Assembly: GCF_001424705.1 (NCBI RefSeq)
Contig: NZ_LMRA01000034.1
Coordinates: 1 to 64,000 of the forward strand
Length of the DNA: 64,000 bases
DNA from: Methylobacterium sp. Leaf465
Lineage (GTDB): Bacteria > Pseudomonadota > Alphaproteobacteria > Rhizobiales > Beijerinckiaceae
Direction of reading: 5' to 3'
In this document: in pieces, positions 41,135 through 49,931 of the stretch
How the letters are laid out: the number at the start of each line of letters is the position of its first letter
How positions within the stretch are numbered: the first letter of the stretch is position 1
Position numbers and translations under genes: made by a program
The notes under the pieces: model-generated
The model's input: the letters and a program-made list of their open reading frames with translations, nothing else
Database searches by the model: none
Told to the model about the DNA's origin: nothing

Positions 41135-41725
41135 ATGTCCCGCCGCCTCGCCGCCCTGGCCGCCCTCGTCCTCGCCAGCGCCCCCCTGGGCGCCCTGGCC
41201 CCAGTGCACGCCCAAGCCCCGGCTCAGAAGCCGCCGGCGGCCAAGCCCGGCGCCAAGCCGCCCGCCGCGCCGGCGCCGAGCACCCCCGCCGCGCAGACGC
41301 CGGCCTACTCGGCCAACCACCTGGCCCTCGCCCGCGAGGTCATGCTGAATTCCGGCATCGCCCGCTCGTTCGACTCGATCATCCCGGCCTTCAGCGACCG
41401 CATCCGCCAGGGCGCCGTGACCCGGCCCGAGATCACCAAGGACCTCGATACGGTGCTGGCCTCCCTCGAGCCCGAGATGGAGCTGCAGAAGCAGGCGATG
41501 ATCGAGACCGCCGCCCGGATCTACGCCTCGCGCCTGTCCGAGGCCGAGCTGAACGAGATCGCGACCTTCTTCCGCTCGCCCGCCGGCAAGCGCTACGTCG
41601 AGACCCAGCCGCAGGTGCTCGACGAGATGGTCCAGGCGATGCAGACCTGGACCCAGGACGTCTCGGAATACATCATGGTCCGGGTGCGCGCCGAGATGGC
41701 CAAGAAGGGCCACCAGCTGCAGTAG
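41135..41725 (+). CDS. Exported DUF2059 family protein
   Basis: A 196-residue protein with a signal peptide (LAALAALVLASAPLGALAPV, then HA) and a Lys/Pro/Ala-rich spacer to about residue 55. The DUF2059 helical region follows: ALAREVMLNSGIARSFDSII and then ASRLSEAELNEIATFFRSPA with GKRYVETQPQV. The LSEAELNEIATFFRSPAGK stretch is the family's hallmark. The family is common in periplasmic proteins of alphaproteobacteria and its role is not known. It follows rpiA and is convergent with pleD, 36 bases apart. Confidence 0.88.
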   Translation: MSRRLAALAALVLASAPLGALAPVHAQAPAQKPPAAKPGAKPPAAPAPSTPAAQTPAYSANHLALAREVMLNSGIARSFDSIIPAFSDRIRQGAVTRPEITKDLDTVLASLEPEMELQKQAMIETAARIYASRLSEAELNEIATFFRSPAGKRYVETQPQVLDEMVQAMQTWTQDVSEYIMVRVRAEMAKKGHQLQ

Positions 41726-41761
41726 CGGGCTTCAGGGCCTTGGGCGGCGCGCGGCCCGGCT

Positions 41762-43135
41762 TCAGGCCGCAGCCGCTTCGACGCGGTTCCGGCCGGTGCT
41801 CTTGGCCCGGTACAGGGCGAGGTCGGCCCGCTTGAGCATGTCGGCCGGCCCGGCATCCTCGGCCCGGCGCCAGGCCACGCCGATGGAGACGGTCACCGGA
41901 ACGGTGCGGGTGTCGCGCTGGATGGAGAACGGCACCGCCTCGATCCGCTCGCGGATGCGCTCGGCGATGGCGTAGGCCCCCTCGGCCTCGGCATCCGGCA
42001 GGATGATGACGATCTCCTCGCCGCCGTAGCGGGCCACGATGTCGATGCCGCGCGTATGGGTGCGTATGCGCTCGGCGAAGGCCTTGAGCACCTCGTCGCC
42101 GGCCTCGTGGCCATAGGTGTCGTTGATCGACTTGAAGCGGTCGATGTCGAGCATCAGCGCCGCCACCGGACGGTTGCGCAGGGCCGCCTCGCCGAACAGC
42201 GCGCCGAGATGGCTGTCGAGGTAGCGCCGGTTGTGCAGGCCCGTGAGGCCGTCGGTGACCGCGAGTTCCATCGAGGCCTGGACGGCGCCCCGCAGGGCCT
42301 CCGAGAAGCGGCGGCGGCGCACTTGCGTGCGCACCCGGGCCACGAGCTCGTTCCGGTCCACGGGCCGCATCAGGTAGTCGTGCACGCCGAATTCCAGGCC
42401 CCGGATCACCCGGGCGCGGTCGTGCTCCTCGGCGATCATCATCACGGGCATCAGGCGGGTGCGGTCGAGGGAGCGCAGCTGGCTGCACAGGCGCAGGCCG
42501 TCGAAGCCCTGGATGTCGAGGCTGACCAGGGTCAGGTCGAACGTGCCCTCCGCCGCCAGCACCAGGGCCTTGTGCGGGTCGGGCTCGACCGTGAGCGTGT
42601 GGTGCTGGCCCAGGGCCGCCGCGAGGCGGTCTGCCGAGCCGGGGCGGTCCTCCACGAGGAGGATCGAGGCGTTGAGGCCGGTCTCGGCGGCGGCGAGGGC
42701 CAGGGGGTCGCCGATCCCGAAATCCCGCGAGGCCATGGCGCGGGAGCGCAGCTCGTCCGTCACCGCCTTGAGGCGCACGAGGCTGCGCACGCGGGCGAAC
42801 AGGGCCGTGTCGTCGATGGGCTTCGTCAGGAAGTCGTCGGCGCCCGCATCGAGCCCGCGCAGGCGGTCGGAGGGCTGGTCGAGGGCGGTGACCATCACGA
42901 CGGGCAGGTGGGCCGTGTTGGGGTTGCTCTTGAGCCGGCGGCAGACCTCGAACCCGTCCATGCCGGGCATCATCACGTCGAGGAGGACGAGGTCGCAGAG
43001 ACCCTTCTCGCAGATCGTCAGGGCGTCGGGGCCGTTCATCGCCGCCAGAACGTCGAAGTATTCCATGGAGAGCTTCGTCTCCAGGAGCTTCACGTTCGGA
43101 AAGAGATCATCGACGATCAGGATTCGGGCCGACAT
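41762..43135 (-). CDS. pleD: Response regulator diguanylate cyclase PleD
   Basis: A 457-residue REC-REC-GGDEF protein. The first receiver has the phospho-acceptor Asp53 (LVLLDVMMPGMDG) with Asp9/Asp10 and Lys in FLTKPID. In the second receiver the acceptor position is Ser (DLTLVSLDIQGFDG), which fits its role as a dimer adaptor. The GGDEF domain has GGEEI at 371-375 instead of GGEEF and a complete inhibitory RGID site at 362-365, so feedback by cyclic di-GMP is expected. In Caulobacter PleD drives the swarmer-to-stalked transition; here it follows divK by 60 bases, the conserved operon. Confidence 0.95.
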   Translation of the reverse strand: MSARILIVDDLFPNVKLLETKLSMEYFDVLAAMNGPDALTICEKGLCDLVLLDVMMPGMDGFEVCRRLKSNPNTAHLPVVMVTALDQPSDRLRGLDAGADDFLTKPIDDTALFARVRSLVRLKAVTDELRSRAMASRDFGIGDPLALAAAETGLNASILLVEDRPGSADRLAAALGQHHTLTVEPDPHKALVLAAEGTFDLTLVSLDIQGFDGLRLCSQLRSLDRTRLMPVMMIAEEHDRARVIRGLEFGVHDYLMRPVDRNELVARVRTQVRRRRFSEALRGAVQASMELAVTDGLTGLHNRRYLDSHLGALFGEAALRNRPVAALMLDIDRFKSINDTYGHEAGDEVLKAFAERIRTHTRGIDIVARYGGEEIVIILPDAEAEGAYAIAERIRERIEAVPFSIQRDTRTVPVTVSIGVAWRRAEDAGPADMLKRADLALYRAKSTGRNRVEAAAA

Positions 43136-43195
43136 CGGTCCTCGCGCAGGGTCGTACTACGGGCCATCGGGAAGGCTATGAGCGAGGTGGGCGGG

Positions 43196-43576
43196 TCAGG
43201 CGGTCCTGGCGTCGCCGAGATATTGGCGGACGGTGGCGAGGAACTTCGCCACCGAGATCGGTTTCGACAGGTAGGCTTCGCAGCCGCCCTCGCGGATGCG
43301 CTCTTCGTCGCCCTTCATGGCGAAGGCCGTGATCGCGATCACCGGGATGGCCTTGAGGTCGTCGTCCTCCTTGAGCCACTTCGTGACTTCGAGGCCGGAG
43401 ACCTCGGGCAGCTGGATGTCCATGAGGATCAGGTCGGGGCGATGCGCCCGCGCGAGCTCGATCGCCTCGATGCCGTTGGCCGTCTTGAGCGTCGCGTAGC
43501 CATGGCCCTCCAACAGGTCGTTGAAGAGCTTCATATTGAGTTCGTTGTCCTCAACGATGAGCACGGTCTTCTTCAT
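43196..43576 (-). CDS. divK: Single-domain response regulator DivK
   Basis: A 126-residue stand-alone receiver. All conserved residues are present: Glu9/Asp10 ([14 protein letters not shown]), phospho-acceptor Asp53 ([16 protein letters not shown]), Thr in [14 protein letters not shown] and Lys in [13 protein letters not shown]. The [10 protein letters not shown] end and the linkage to pleD identify DivK, which controls CtrA activity through DivJ, PleC and DivL in the alphaproteobacterial cell cycle. The start [14 protein letters not shown] is standard. It is divergent from a DUF3572 gene with 75 bases between the starts. Confidence 0.96.
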   Translation of the reverse strand: MKKTVLIVEDNELNMKLFNDLLEGHGYATLKTANGIEAIELARAHRPDLILMDIQLPEVSGLEVTKWLKEDDDLKAIPVIAITAFAMKGDEERIREGGCEAYLSKPISVAKFLATVRQYLGDARTA

Positions 43577-43651
43577 GGCCCGTTGTTCCCGGTGCGTGGA
43601 CGGCCCATTGTCGTTCGACGCATGCCCCGCCTCAGGAGATTTAGCGGATAC

Positions 43652-43954
43652 ATGTTGACGAAACGCAAACCCAATGGCGGAGACGACTCCGCCGAGGGCG
43701 TGGCCCTGGCGGCCCTCGCCTGGATGGCCACCGACGACGAGCGCCTGTTCGCCTTCCTCAATGCCACCGGGGCGACGCCCGAGACCCTGCGGGCCAGTGC
43801 ACAGGATCCCGGCTTCCTGGCGGGCATCCTCGATCATATCATGGGTGACGAGGCGACGCTCCTCGCCTGCGCCGAGGCCCTCGACACCAAGCCCGAGCGC
43901 ATCGCCGCCGCCTGGCGCCGCCTCGGCCCGCCGGACTTCGACGACGGCCTGTAG
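43652..43954 (+). CDS. DUF3572 family protein
   Basis: A 100-residue acidic helical protein. The pattern [20 protein letters not shown] followed by [20 protein letters not shown] and a C-terminal [14 protein letters not shown] is that of DUF3572, a family found almost only in Rhizobiales and relatives. In many genomes it is divergent from divK, as here. The function is unknown. An in-frame ATG 30 bases upstream is possible, and an AGGAG stretch lies between the two. Confidence 0.85.
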   Translation: MLTKRKPNGGDDSAEGVALAALAWMATDDERLFAFLNATGATPETLRASAQDPGFLAGILDHIMGDEATLLACAEALDTKPERIAAAWRRLGPPDFDDGL

Positions 43955-44089
43955 GCAGGGCCACGCGGCCGGATATCCCCGCGGGATTGCCCTCCGAGGC
44001 TCGCCCCGTCCCCTGCCCCGCGCTATGGCTCGACGGCTTCGCGCGGGCGCCGTCCGCGCGGCGGGCCCATCGCCGGAGACCCCTCGCCC

Positions 44090-44497
44090 ATGTCCCTCGC
44101 CAGCCTCTCGACGACCTGGGCGCCGCGCCTCCTCAGCATCCTGCGCATCGTGGCAGGCCTGCTCTTCCTGGAGCACGGCACGCAGAAGCTGTTCGGCTTT
44201 CCCGTGCGGATGGGGGGCGGAGCGGCCCCCGCGATGATGTCGCTGCTGTGGTTCGCCGCCATCCTCGAAACCCTGGGCGGCGCGCTCATCATCCTGGGCC
44301 TGTTCACGCGGCCGGTGGCGTTCCTGCTCTCGGGCCAGATGGCCTTCGCGTACTTCATCGCCCACCACCCCAAGAGCCCGTTCCCGGCGCTCAACGGGGG
44401 CGATGCCGCGATCCTGTTCTGCTTCGTCTTCCTCTACCTCGCCGCCGCCGGCGCCGGCCCCTGGAGCCTCGACGCGCAGCGCCGCGGCCGGTTCTGA
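44090..44497 (+). CDS. DoxX family membrane protein
   Basis: A 135-residue protein with four membrane helices. Motifs of the DoxX family are [20 protein letters not shown] near the N-terminus (helix 1 ending at the conserved HGxQK), [20 protein letters not shown], and [20 protein letters not shown] with [15 protein letters not shown]. DoxX-type proteins are associated with quinone-linked or redox stress systems in some bacteria, but most have no known role. It is convergent with the methyltransferase gene, 7 bases apart. Confidence 0.88.
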   Translation: MSLASLSTTWAPRLLSILRIVAGLLFLEHGTQKLFGFPVRMGGGAAPAMMSLLWFAAILETLGGALIILGLFTRPVAFLLSGQMAFAYFIAHHPKSPFPALNGGDAAILFCFVFLYLAAAGAGPWSLDAQRRGRF

Positions 44498-44504
44498 AGG
44501 CGGT

Positions 44505-45164
44505 TCAGGCGCTGAAGCGCCAGACGCTGCTGCGCTTGATCTCGGCGTCCTCCAGGGAGCGGCTCACCGGCACCGTGTAGGTGGCGAGTTCGGTGAGCCG
44601 GTCGCGCGGCAGGTAGGAGCGGCCGGGATCGCCCACCAGCACGGTGGCGCCGCCCGCGTGCAGGCCGGACAGCCAGTCCGTGACCCGGGCCGCGAGATCC
44701 CGCTCGTAGAAGATGTCGGCGGCGAGCACGACGGCGGAGCCCGGATCGGTGCCGATGAGGTCCCGCGACACCGCCTCGATTTGCCCCGCCACGCCGTTGG
44801 CCGCCGCGTTGAGGCCGATGGCCGGGATCGCGAAGGGGTCGAGGTCGCTGGCCGTGACATGATCCGCGCCGGACCGCGCCGCCGCGATGGCGACGAGGCC
44901 CGAGCCCGAGGCGAAATCGAGCACCCGGCGGCCCGCCACGAGGCCGGGATTGTCGAGGATGTAGCGGGCGAGCGCCTGCCCGCCGGCCCAGGCGAAGGCC
45001 CAGAACGGCGGCGGCAGGCCGATCGCCTCCAGCTCGTCCTCGGTCTTCTGCCACAGCTCGGTGGCCTCGTCGGCCACGTGCAGGACGATCTCGGGTGCGT
45101 GCGGCACCGGGCGCAGCCGGGTGTTGGCCCGGATGAAGGCAAGGGGATCGGCCGACGGCGTCAT
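44505..45164 (-). CDS. Class I SAM-dependent methyltransferase (ETFB-methyltransferase-like)
   Basis: A 219-residue protein started at [20 protein letters not shown]. The strand [20 protein letters not shown] is SAM motif [21 protein letters not shown] is motif II, and [12 protein letters not shown] is the family's acidic Asp-x-Phe-Tyr block. The [20 protein letters not shown] segment is characteristic of the small protein-lysine and nicotinamide-N-methyltransferase-like group that includes electron-transfer-flavoprotein beta lysine methyltransferase. Modification of a protein is therefore likely but not proven. It lies 37 bases downstream of a glycosyltransferase-like gene. Confidence 0.85.
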   Translation of the reverse strand: MTPSADPLAFIRANTRLRPVPHAPEIVLHVADEATELWQKTEDELEAIGLPPPFWAFAWAGGQALARYILDNPGLVAGRRVLDFASGSGLVAIAAARSGADHVTASDLDPFAIPAIGLNAAANGVAGQIEAVSRDLIGTDPGSAVVLAADIFYERDLAARVTDWLSGLHAGGATVLVGDPGRSYLPRDRLTELATYTVPVSRSLEDAEIKRSSVWRFSA

Positions 45165-45201
45165 GCTGGCGTGCTCATGCTGGCGCGCTCCTCCTGGCAT
45201 T

Positions 45202-45804
45202 TCATGCCCGGGCGAACTCGCCGTAGAGGGTGCCGGCGGCGGCCGCGAGCCCGTCCGCGCCCGCCAGTGCCAGCGCCGTATCGGCCGGATCGAGCCCCAG
45301 GGCGGCGGCCTCGGCCGCGGTCGCGCAGAGGTATCGGGTGGTCCGGGTGGCGAGGGGGCCCCGCAGCGCCTGGCGCAGGGCGAAGCGCGTCAGGCGCCCG
45401 GCGGCATCCGTGCGGGCGTTCAGGGCCGCGAGGTCGTCGGGCTGGTAGATCCGCGCCGCGATCCCCGACATGGCCGCGGCCGTGCCGCCGACCACGATCG
45501 CCCGGAGGCCGATGGCGTGGAGGAGGTCGGCTTCCAGGGCCTTCAGGATCCCGGCGAGCTGGCCCGCCTCGTAGCCCGCCGCCATCGGGTTGATGCGCGA
45601 GGTCCCCAGCGCGAAGGGCACCACCCGGGCGCCCGCCGCCTCGATCGCCCCGCGATGGGCGTCCACCCGCGTCACCACCGTCGCGGACAGCCCGGCGGCC
45701 CGGGCCGCCGCGACCAGGGGGAGGTCGCGGGCGGCGAACCCGGCATCGTCGGGGGCGAGGAGGACGAGGCGCCGGGGCCTGGTGCCGGAAGCGGGATGAT
45801 CCAT
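45202..45804 (-). CDS. Glycosyltransferase N-domain-like protein, half length
   Basis: A 200-residue protein resembling only the N-terminal Rossmann domain of GT-B (family 4) glycosyltransferases. It has LVLLAPDDAGFAARDLPLVA, VTRVDAHRGAIEAAGARVVP, INPMAAGYEAGQLAGILKAL and LLHAIGLRAIVVGGTAA. The nucleotide-sugar-binding C-terminal domain is absent, and the protein ends cleanly after ADGLAAAAGTLYGEFARA. It could be a stand-alone acceptor domain, a truncated gene or an unrelated Rossmann protein. It is preceded by a 15-base tandem repeat and followed 37 bases later by the methyltransferase gene. Confidence 0.65.
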   Translation of the reverse strand: MDHPASGTRPRRLVLLAPDDAGFAARDLPLVAAARAAGLSATVVTRVDAHRGAIEAAGARVVPFALGTSRINPMAAGYEAGQLAGILKALEADLLHAIGLRAIVVGGTAAAMSGIAARIYQPDDLAALNARTDAAGRLTRFALRQALRGPLATRTTRYLCATAAEAAALGLDPADTALALAGADGLAAAAGTLYGEFARA

Positions 45805-45840
45805 CGGACGCGCTGTAGCACGCCCCCGCCGGAACAGCCC

Positions 45841-45891
45841 ATGGCGGAACAGGGGATGGCGGAACAGGGGATGGCGGAACAGGGGATGGCG
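45841..45891. repeat. Tandem 15-base repeat
   Basis: The unit ATGGCGGAACAGGGG occurs three times head to tail (45841-45885) followed by ATGGCG. A diverged piece precedes it. It lies in the promoter gap between the glycosyltransferase-like gene and topoisomerase IB and is likely a length-variable locus. Confidence 0.9.
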
Positions 45892-45939
45892 CGGCCCCGT
45901 TGACGGCCAACGAGACACCGTGAGGGACGGAACCGGAGC

Positions 45940-47118
45940 ATGGCCACGGCGCGCGACGAAGAGGGCACGGTCGCCGACCCGCGCGACGCCGCCGAGGAGG
46001 CGGGCCTGCGCTACGTCGAGGACACGATGCCGGGGCTGACGCGCCGGAAGAGCGGGACGGGCTTCGCCTATCGCGACGCCCGGGGCCAGCCGGTGCGGGA
46101 CGCGAAGACCCTGGCGCGCATCCGCGCCCTGGCGATCCCGCCGGCCTATACCGACGTCTGGATCTGCCCGCGGGCCAACGGCCATATCCAGGCGACCGGC
46201 CGCGACGCCAAGGGGCGCAAGCAGTACCGCTACCACCCGGATTTCCGCGCCGCCCGCGACCTCACCAAGTTCGAGCACGTCATGGCCTTCGCCGACGCGC
46301 TCCCGGCCATCCGCGCCCGGGTGGATGCCGACATGGGCCGGCGCGACCTCCCCCGTGAAAAGGTGCTGGCCACCGTGGTCCACCTCCTGGAGACCACGCT
46401 GATCCGTGTCGGCAACGACGATTACGCCCGCACCAACAAGAGCTTCGGCCTGACCACCCTGCGCGACCGGCACGCCCGGATCGAGGGTTCGGCGCTGACC
46501 TTCCGGTTCAAGGGCAAGAGCGGCAAGACCTGGGACCTCGGCCTCAAGGACCGGCGGGTCGCCCGCATCGTCAAGGCCTGCCAGGACCTGCCCGGCCAGG
46601 AGCTGTTCCAGTATCGCGACGCCGACGGCACCGTGCGCGACGTGACCTCGGCGGACGTGAACGCCTACCTGCGCGAGATCACGGGCCAGGACATCACCGC
46701 CAAGGATTTCCGGACCTGGGCCGGGACCGTCCTGGCCGCCCTGGCGCTGCAGGAATTCGAGGCCTTCGACAGCGAGGCCAAGGCCAAGAAGAACCTGCGC
46801 GCCGCCATCGAGGGCGTCGCCGCCCGGCTCGGCAACACGCCGACCATCTGCCGCAAGTGCTACATCCATCCCCAGGTGCTCGACTGCTACCTCGAGGGCG
46901 CCCTCCTCCTGCAGATCAAGGACGCGGTGGAGGACGAGCTGCGCGAGGACCTCGCCGGGCTGAAGCCCGAGGAGGCGGCCGTGCTCGGCCTGCTCCAGGC
47001 ACGCCTCGCCGAGGTGAAGGACGGCAAGGGCCGGGATCTCTCGGGCGCGCGGGCCGGGAAGACGGCCGGGAAGCGGCGCGCGACGGCATCGGAATCCCCA
47101 CAGGGTCAGGCCGCCTGA
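45940..47118 (+). CDS. DNA topoisomerase IB
   Basis: A 392-residue type IB enzyme that relaxes supercoils through a 3'-phosphotyrosine. It has the N-terminal part WICPRANGHIQATGRDAKGR then KQYRYHPDF, and the catalytic set: Arg156 in ETTLIRVGNDDYA, Lys in LTFRFKGKSGK, Arg258 in TAKDFRTWAG, and the nucleophile Tyr308 in CRKCYIHPQVLDCY. The poxvirus-type compact form without a linker domain is usual in bacteria. The C-terminal 40 residues are basic and disordered. It is a single gene, divergent from the glycosyltransferase-like gene. Confidence 0.93.
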   Translation: MATARDEEGTVADPRDAAEEAGLRYVEDTMPGLTRRKSGTGFAYRDARGQPVRDAKTLARIRALAIPPAYTDVWICPRANGHIQATGRDAKGRKQYRYHPDFRAARDLTKFEHVMAFADALPAIRARVDADMGRRDLPREKVLATVVHLLETTLIRVGNDDYARTNKSFGLTTLRDRHARIEGSALTFRFKGKSGKTWDLGLKDRRVARIVKACQDLPGQELFQYRDADGTVRDVTSADVNAYLREITGQDITAKDFRTWAGTVLAALALQEFEAFDSEAKAKKNLRAAIEGVAARLGNTPTICRKCYIHPQVLDCYLEGALLLQIKDAVEDELREDLAGLKPEEAAVLGLLQARLAEVKDGKGRDLSGARAGKTAGKRRATASESPQGQAA

Positions 47119-47304
47119 GACGACGCTCGCAGACAGCTTGGCCTCGACGCATCCCCCTCCCCCCCTCTGCGGGAGAGGGAGAGTCGCGGAGGGCATCAGC
47201 CATGACGACCCCGCTTCCCCCGTGTCGTTTGGGCACGCATCCCCGCCGGCACCAGGTCGCCCCCGAACCCGTTGGCGCCACACGCTCACCAAGGATGAAA
47301 CATC

Positions 47305-48312
47305 ATGAAGGTCGCGGTCGTCACCGGGGGAACCGCCGGAATCGGGCTCGCCACCGCCCATCTCTTCGCCCGGCGGGGCTGGGCCGTGGCTGTCATCGCC
47401 CGCGATGCCGACCGCCTGCGCGACGCGGAGGCCGACCTGTCCGCCTACGGCCGCCCCGTCCTGGGGATCTCGGCCGACGTGGCGGACGCGGAGGCGATCG
47501 ATGCCGCCGCCGAGCGGATCGAGCGGGAGTTCGGCCCGATCCGGGCCTGGGTCAACAACGCGATGGCGACCATCGTGAACCCGGCCGACCGGATCACGCC
47601 CGAGGAGTACCGGCGCGTCACCGAGACGACCTACCTGAGCCAGGTCTACGGGACGCTGGCGGCCCTGCGCCACATGAAGCCGCGCGACCGCGGCGCCATC
47701 ATCCAGGTCTCGTCGGGCCTCGGCATCCGCGCCGCGCCGCTCCAGGCGCCCTACTGCGCGGCGAAGTTCGCGGTCTCGGGCTTCACCGACGCCCTCCGCT
47801 CCGAATTGATCCACGATCGCGTGAAGGTCTCCCTCAGCGTGGTCTACCTGCCCGCCGTCAACACCCCGCAGTTCAACTGGGCCCGCAACCGCACCGGCCA
47901 CGGCCAGTACGCCCCCGATCCGGTCTACGATCCGCGCCTCTGCGCCGAGGCCATCGTCGCCACGGCCGACAACCCGAGCCGGGAGGTCTGGGTCGGCCAC
48001 AGCACGGTGATGATGGCCGCCGCCCAGGCGCTGATGCCGGGCTACGCGGATGCGAAGGCCGCCACGATGTGGTCGGCCCAGCTCACCGACGAACCGGCCC
48101 CCGACAAGGCCGGCAACCTGTTCGCCCCGGTGCCCAGCCCTGTGGGCATCGACGGGCGCTTCTCGGACCGGACCAAGACGACGCGCAGCGCCTATTGGAC
48201 GAGCCGCGACCGCGATCTCCTCGTCGCCGGCCTGACGGGCGTGGTGGCTCTCGGGCTGTTCGGGGTCGCGACCCTGGCCCGCGCGCCGCGCCGCCTGCTG
48301 CCGCGGCGCTGA
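47305..48312 (+). CDS. SDR family oxidoreductase with C-terminal membrane helix
   Basis: A 335-residue protein. The cofactor motif is MKVAVVTGGTAGIGLATAHL with TGGTAGIG at 8-15; the structural motif is WVNNAMATIV; the active site is SSGLGIRAAPLQAPYCAAKF with Tyr and Lys in YCAAK. Unlike classical 250-residue SDRs it has about 100 extra residues, ending in a hydrophobic helix (LLVAGLTGVVALGLFGVATL) and a basic tail, so it is probably anchored with its catalytic part in the cytoplasm. Such SDRs often sit near stress or respiratory genes; here a cydA-type gene follows 131 bases later. The substrate is unknown. Confidence 0.88.
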   Translation: MKVAVVTGGTAGIGLATAHLFARRGWAVAVIARDADRLRDAEADLSAYGRPVLGISADVADAEAIDAAAERIEREFGPIRAWVNNAMATIVNPADRITPEEYRRVTETTYLSQVYGTLAALRHMKPRDRGAIIQVSSGLGIRAAPLQAPYCAAKFAVSGFTDALRSELIHDRVKVSLSVVYLPAVNTPQFNWARNRTGHGQYAPDPVYDPRLCAEAIVATADNPSREVWVGHSTVMMAAAQALMPGYADAKAATMWSAQLTDEPAPDKAGNLFAPVPSPVGIDGRFSDRTKTTRSAYWTSRDRDLLVAGLTGVVALGLFGVATLARAPRRLLPRR

Positions 48313-48443
48313 GCCGCCCCGAGGCCGCACAACCCTGCGACCCGGTCGCCCGCCGCGAACCGGATGCAGCTTCGGCGTCTTCACGCTATAGCTGTTCCAG
48401 GGTCCCCTCCCATCGGGGGCCCCACATCGCATGAGGGTTTGCC

Positions 48444-49853
48444 ATGGACGTCGACGCGCTCCTGCTTTCGCGCATCCAGTTCGGCTTCACCATGGCCTTC
48501 CACATCATCTTCCCGGCCTTCACCATCGGGCTGGCGAGCTTCCTCGCCCGCCTGGAGGCGCAGTGGCTCTGGACCGGCAACCCGATGTACCGGAACCTCT
48601 ACCGGTTCTGGGTGAAGGTCTTCGCGGTCTCCTTCGGCCTCGGCGTCGTCTCCGGCATCGTGATGAGCTACCAGCTCGGCACCAACTGGTCGCGCTACTC
48701 CGACTTCACCGGCAACGTGCTCGGGCCGCTGATCCAGTACGAGGTGATCACCGCCTTCTTCCTGGAGGCCGGCTTTCTCGGGATCATGCTGTTCGGCTGG
48801 GACCGGGTCGGCGACCGGCTGCACTTCGTCTCCACCTGCATGGTGGCGATCGGCACCCTGATCTCGGCCTTCTGGATCCTGTCCGCCAATTCCTGGATGC
48901 AGACCCCCGACGGCTTCGTCGTCGAGAACGGCCGGGCCATCGCCACAGACTGGTGGAAGGTGATCTTCAACCCCTCCTTCCCGATCCGCTACGCCCACAT
49001 GGTCCTGGGCTGCTTCCTCACCACGGCCTTCGCGGTGGCGGGCATGTCGGCCTGGATGATCCTGCGGGCGCGCAAGGAGCCGGCCGAGAAGGTGGCGGGC
49101 GCCCGGCTCTCGCTCTCCATGGCGCTCTGGTTCGCGGTGATCTTCACGCCGATCCAGATCTTCGTCGGCGACACCCATGGGCTGGCCGTGCTCAAGCTGC
49201 AGCCGACCAAGCTCGCGGCGATCGAGGCGAACTGGGACCGGCAGGACAACATGCCCCTGCTGCTCTTCGCGATCCCCAACATGGAGGCGGAGAAGAACGA
49301 CTTCGAGATCGGCATCCCGCGGCTGGGCAGCTTCATCCTCACCCACGACTTCTCGGGCGTGGTGCCGGGCCTGAAGGACGTGCCGCGCGACCAGCGTCCG
49401 CCGGTCTGGCCGGTCTTCTATTCGTTCCGCATCATGGTCGCGATCGGCATGGCGATGCTGGGCCTGAGCCTGTGGAGCCTCTACCTGCGCTGGAAGGGCA
49501 CGCTCTTCTCGAACCGCTGGTTCCTCAACGCGGCGATGCTGATGACGCCGTCCGGCTTCGGCGCGGTCCTGTTCGGCTGGTTCACCGCCGAGATCGGGCG
49601 CCAGCCCTACATCGTCTACGGGCAGCTGCGCACGGCGGACGCCCACTCGCCCCTGACGGTCAACGCCGTGACGACCTCCCTGGTCGCCTTCCTGATCGCC
49701 TACGCCTTCATCTTCGGGTTCGGCAGCTACTATCTGGCCAAGCTCCTGCGCAAGGGTCCGGAGCCGCTGGAGGAGGCCATGCGCGGCGGCGACGTGGCCC
49801 AGAAGCCCAAGCGTCCCCTCTCCGCGGTCAACGAAAGTCTGACTCCTGCCTGA
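48444..49853 (+). CDS. cydA: Cytochrome bd-type quinol oxidase subunit I (CioA-like)
   Basis: A 469-residue membrane protein with about nine helices. Heme and quinol landmarks are His20 in FGFTMAFHIIFPAF, the His/Met region in PIRYAHMVLGCFL, the WSRYSDFTGNVLGPLIQYEV segment, and GSYYLAKLLRKGPEPLEEAM at the C-terminus. The quinol-binding Q-loop is short, as in the cyanide-insensitive CioA subgroup. It would oxidise quinol and reduce oxygen together with subunit II. No subunit II (cydB/cioB) gene follows: the next gene is on the opposite strand, and 20-base tandem repeats begin at the stop codon. The partner must be elsewhere or lost. Confidence 0.93.
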   Translation: MDVDALLLSRIQFGFTMAFHIIFPAFTIGLASFLARLEAQWLWTGNPMYRNLYRFWVKVFAVSFGLGVVSGIVMSYQLGTNWSRYSDFTGNVLGPLIQYEVITAFFLEAGFLGIMLFGWDRVGDRLHFVSTCMVAIGTLISAFWILSANSWMQTPDGFVVENGRAIATDWWKVIFNPSFPIRYAHMVLGCFLTTAFAVAGMSAWMILRARKEPAEKVAGARLSLSMALWFAVIFTPIQIFVGDTHGLAVLKLQPTKLAAIEANWDRQDNMPLLLFAIPNMEAEKNDFEIGIPRLGSFILTHDFSGVVPGLKDVPRDQRPPVWPVFYSFRIMVAIGMAMLGLSLWSLYLRWKGTLFSNRWFLNAAMLMTPSGFGAVLFGWFTAEIGRQPYIVYGQLRTADAHSPLTVNAVTTSLVAFLIAYAFIFGFGSYYLAKLLRKGPEPLEEAMRGGDVAQKPKRPLSAVNESLTPA

Positions 49854-49921
49854 GAAACGTCTTGCTCGCCTGAAAAAGGTCTTGCCCGCCTGAGAAACGT
49901 CTTGCCCGCCTGAGGGGCGTC
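49849..49921. repeat. 20-base tandem repeat overlapping the cydA stop codon
   Basis: Units beginning CCTGAGAAACGTCTTG are at 49849-49868, 49869-49888 (diverged, with CCTGAAAAAGG) and 49889-49908, with a partial fourth copy. The first unit contains the cydA TGA stop. The array occupies the place where cydB would be expected. Confidence 0.9.
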
Positions 49922-49931
49922 GCGGCCCGGC

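Noticed and set aside
45202..48432. Single minus-strand frame of over 1,000 codons running through topoisomerase IB and the SDR into the glycosyltransferase-like protein
   Set aside because: Only the last 200 residues resemble a protein family; the rest is antisense to two clear plus-strand genes.
40276..49921. Tandem repeats at 40276, 45841 and 49849 as CRISPR-like arrays
   Set aside because: Units are adjacent without spacers and no cas-type gene is in the window.
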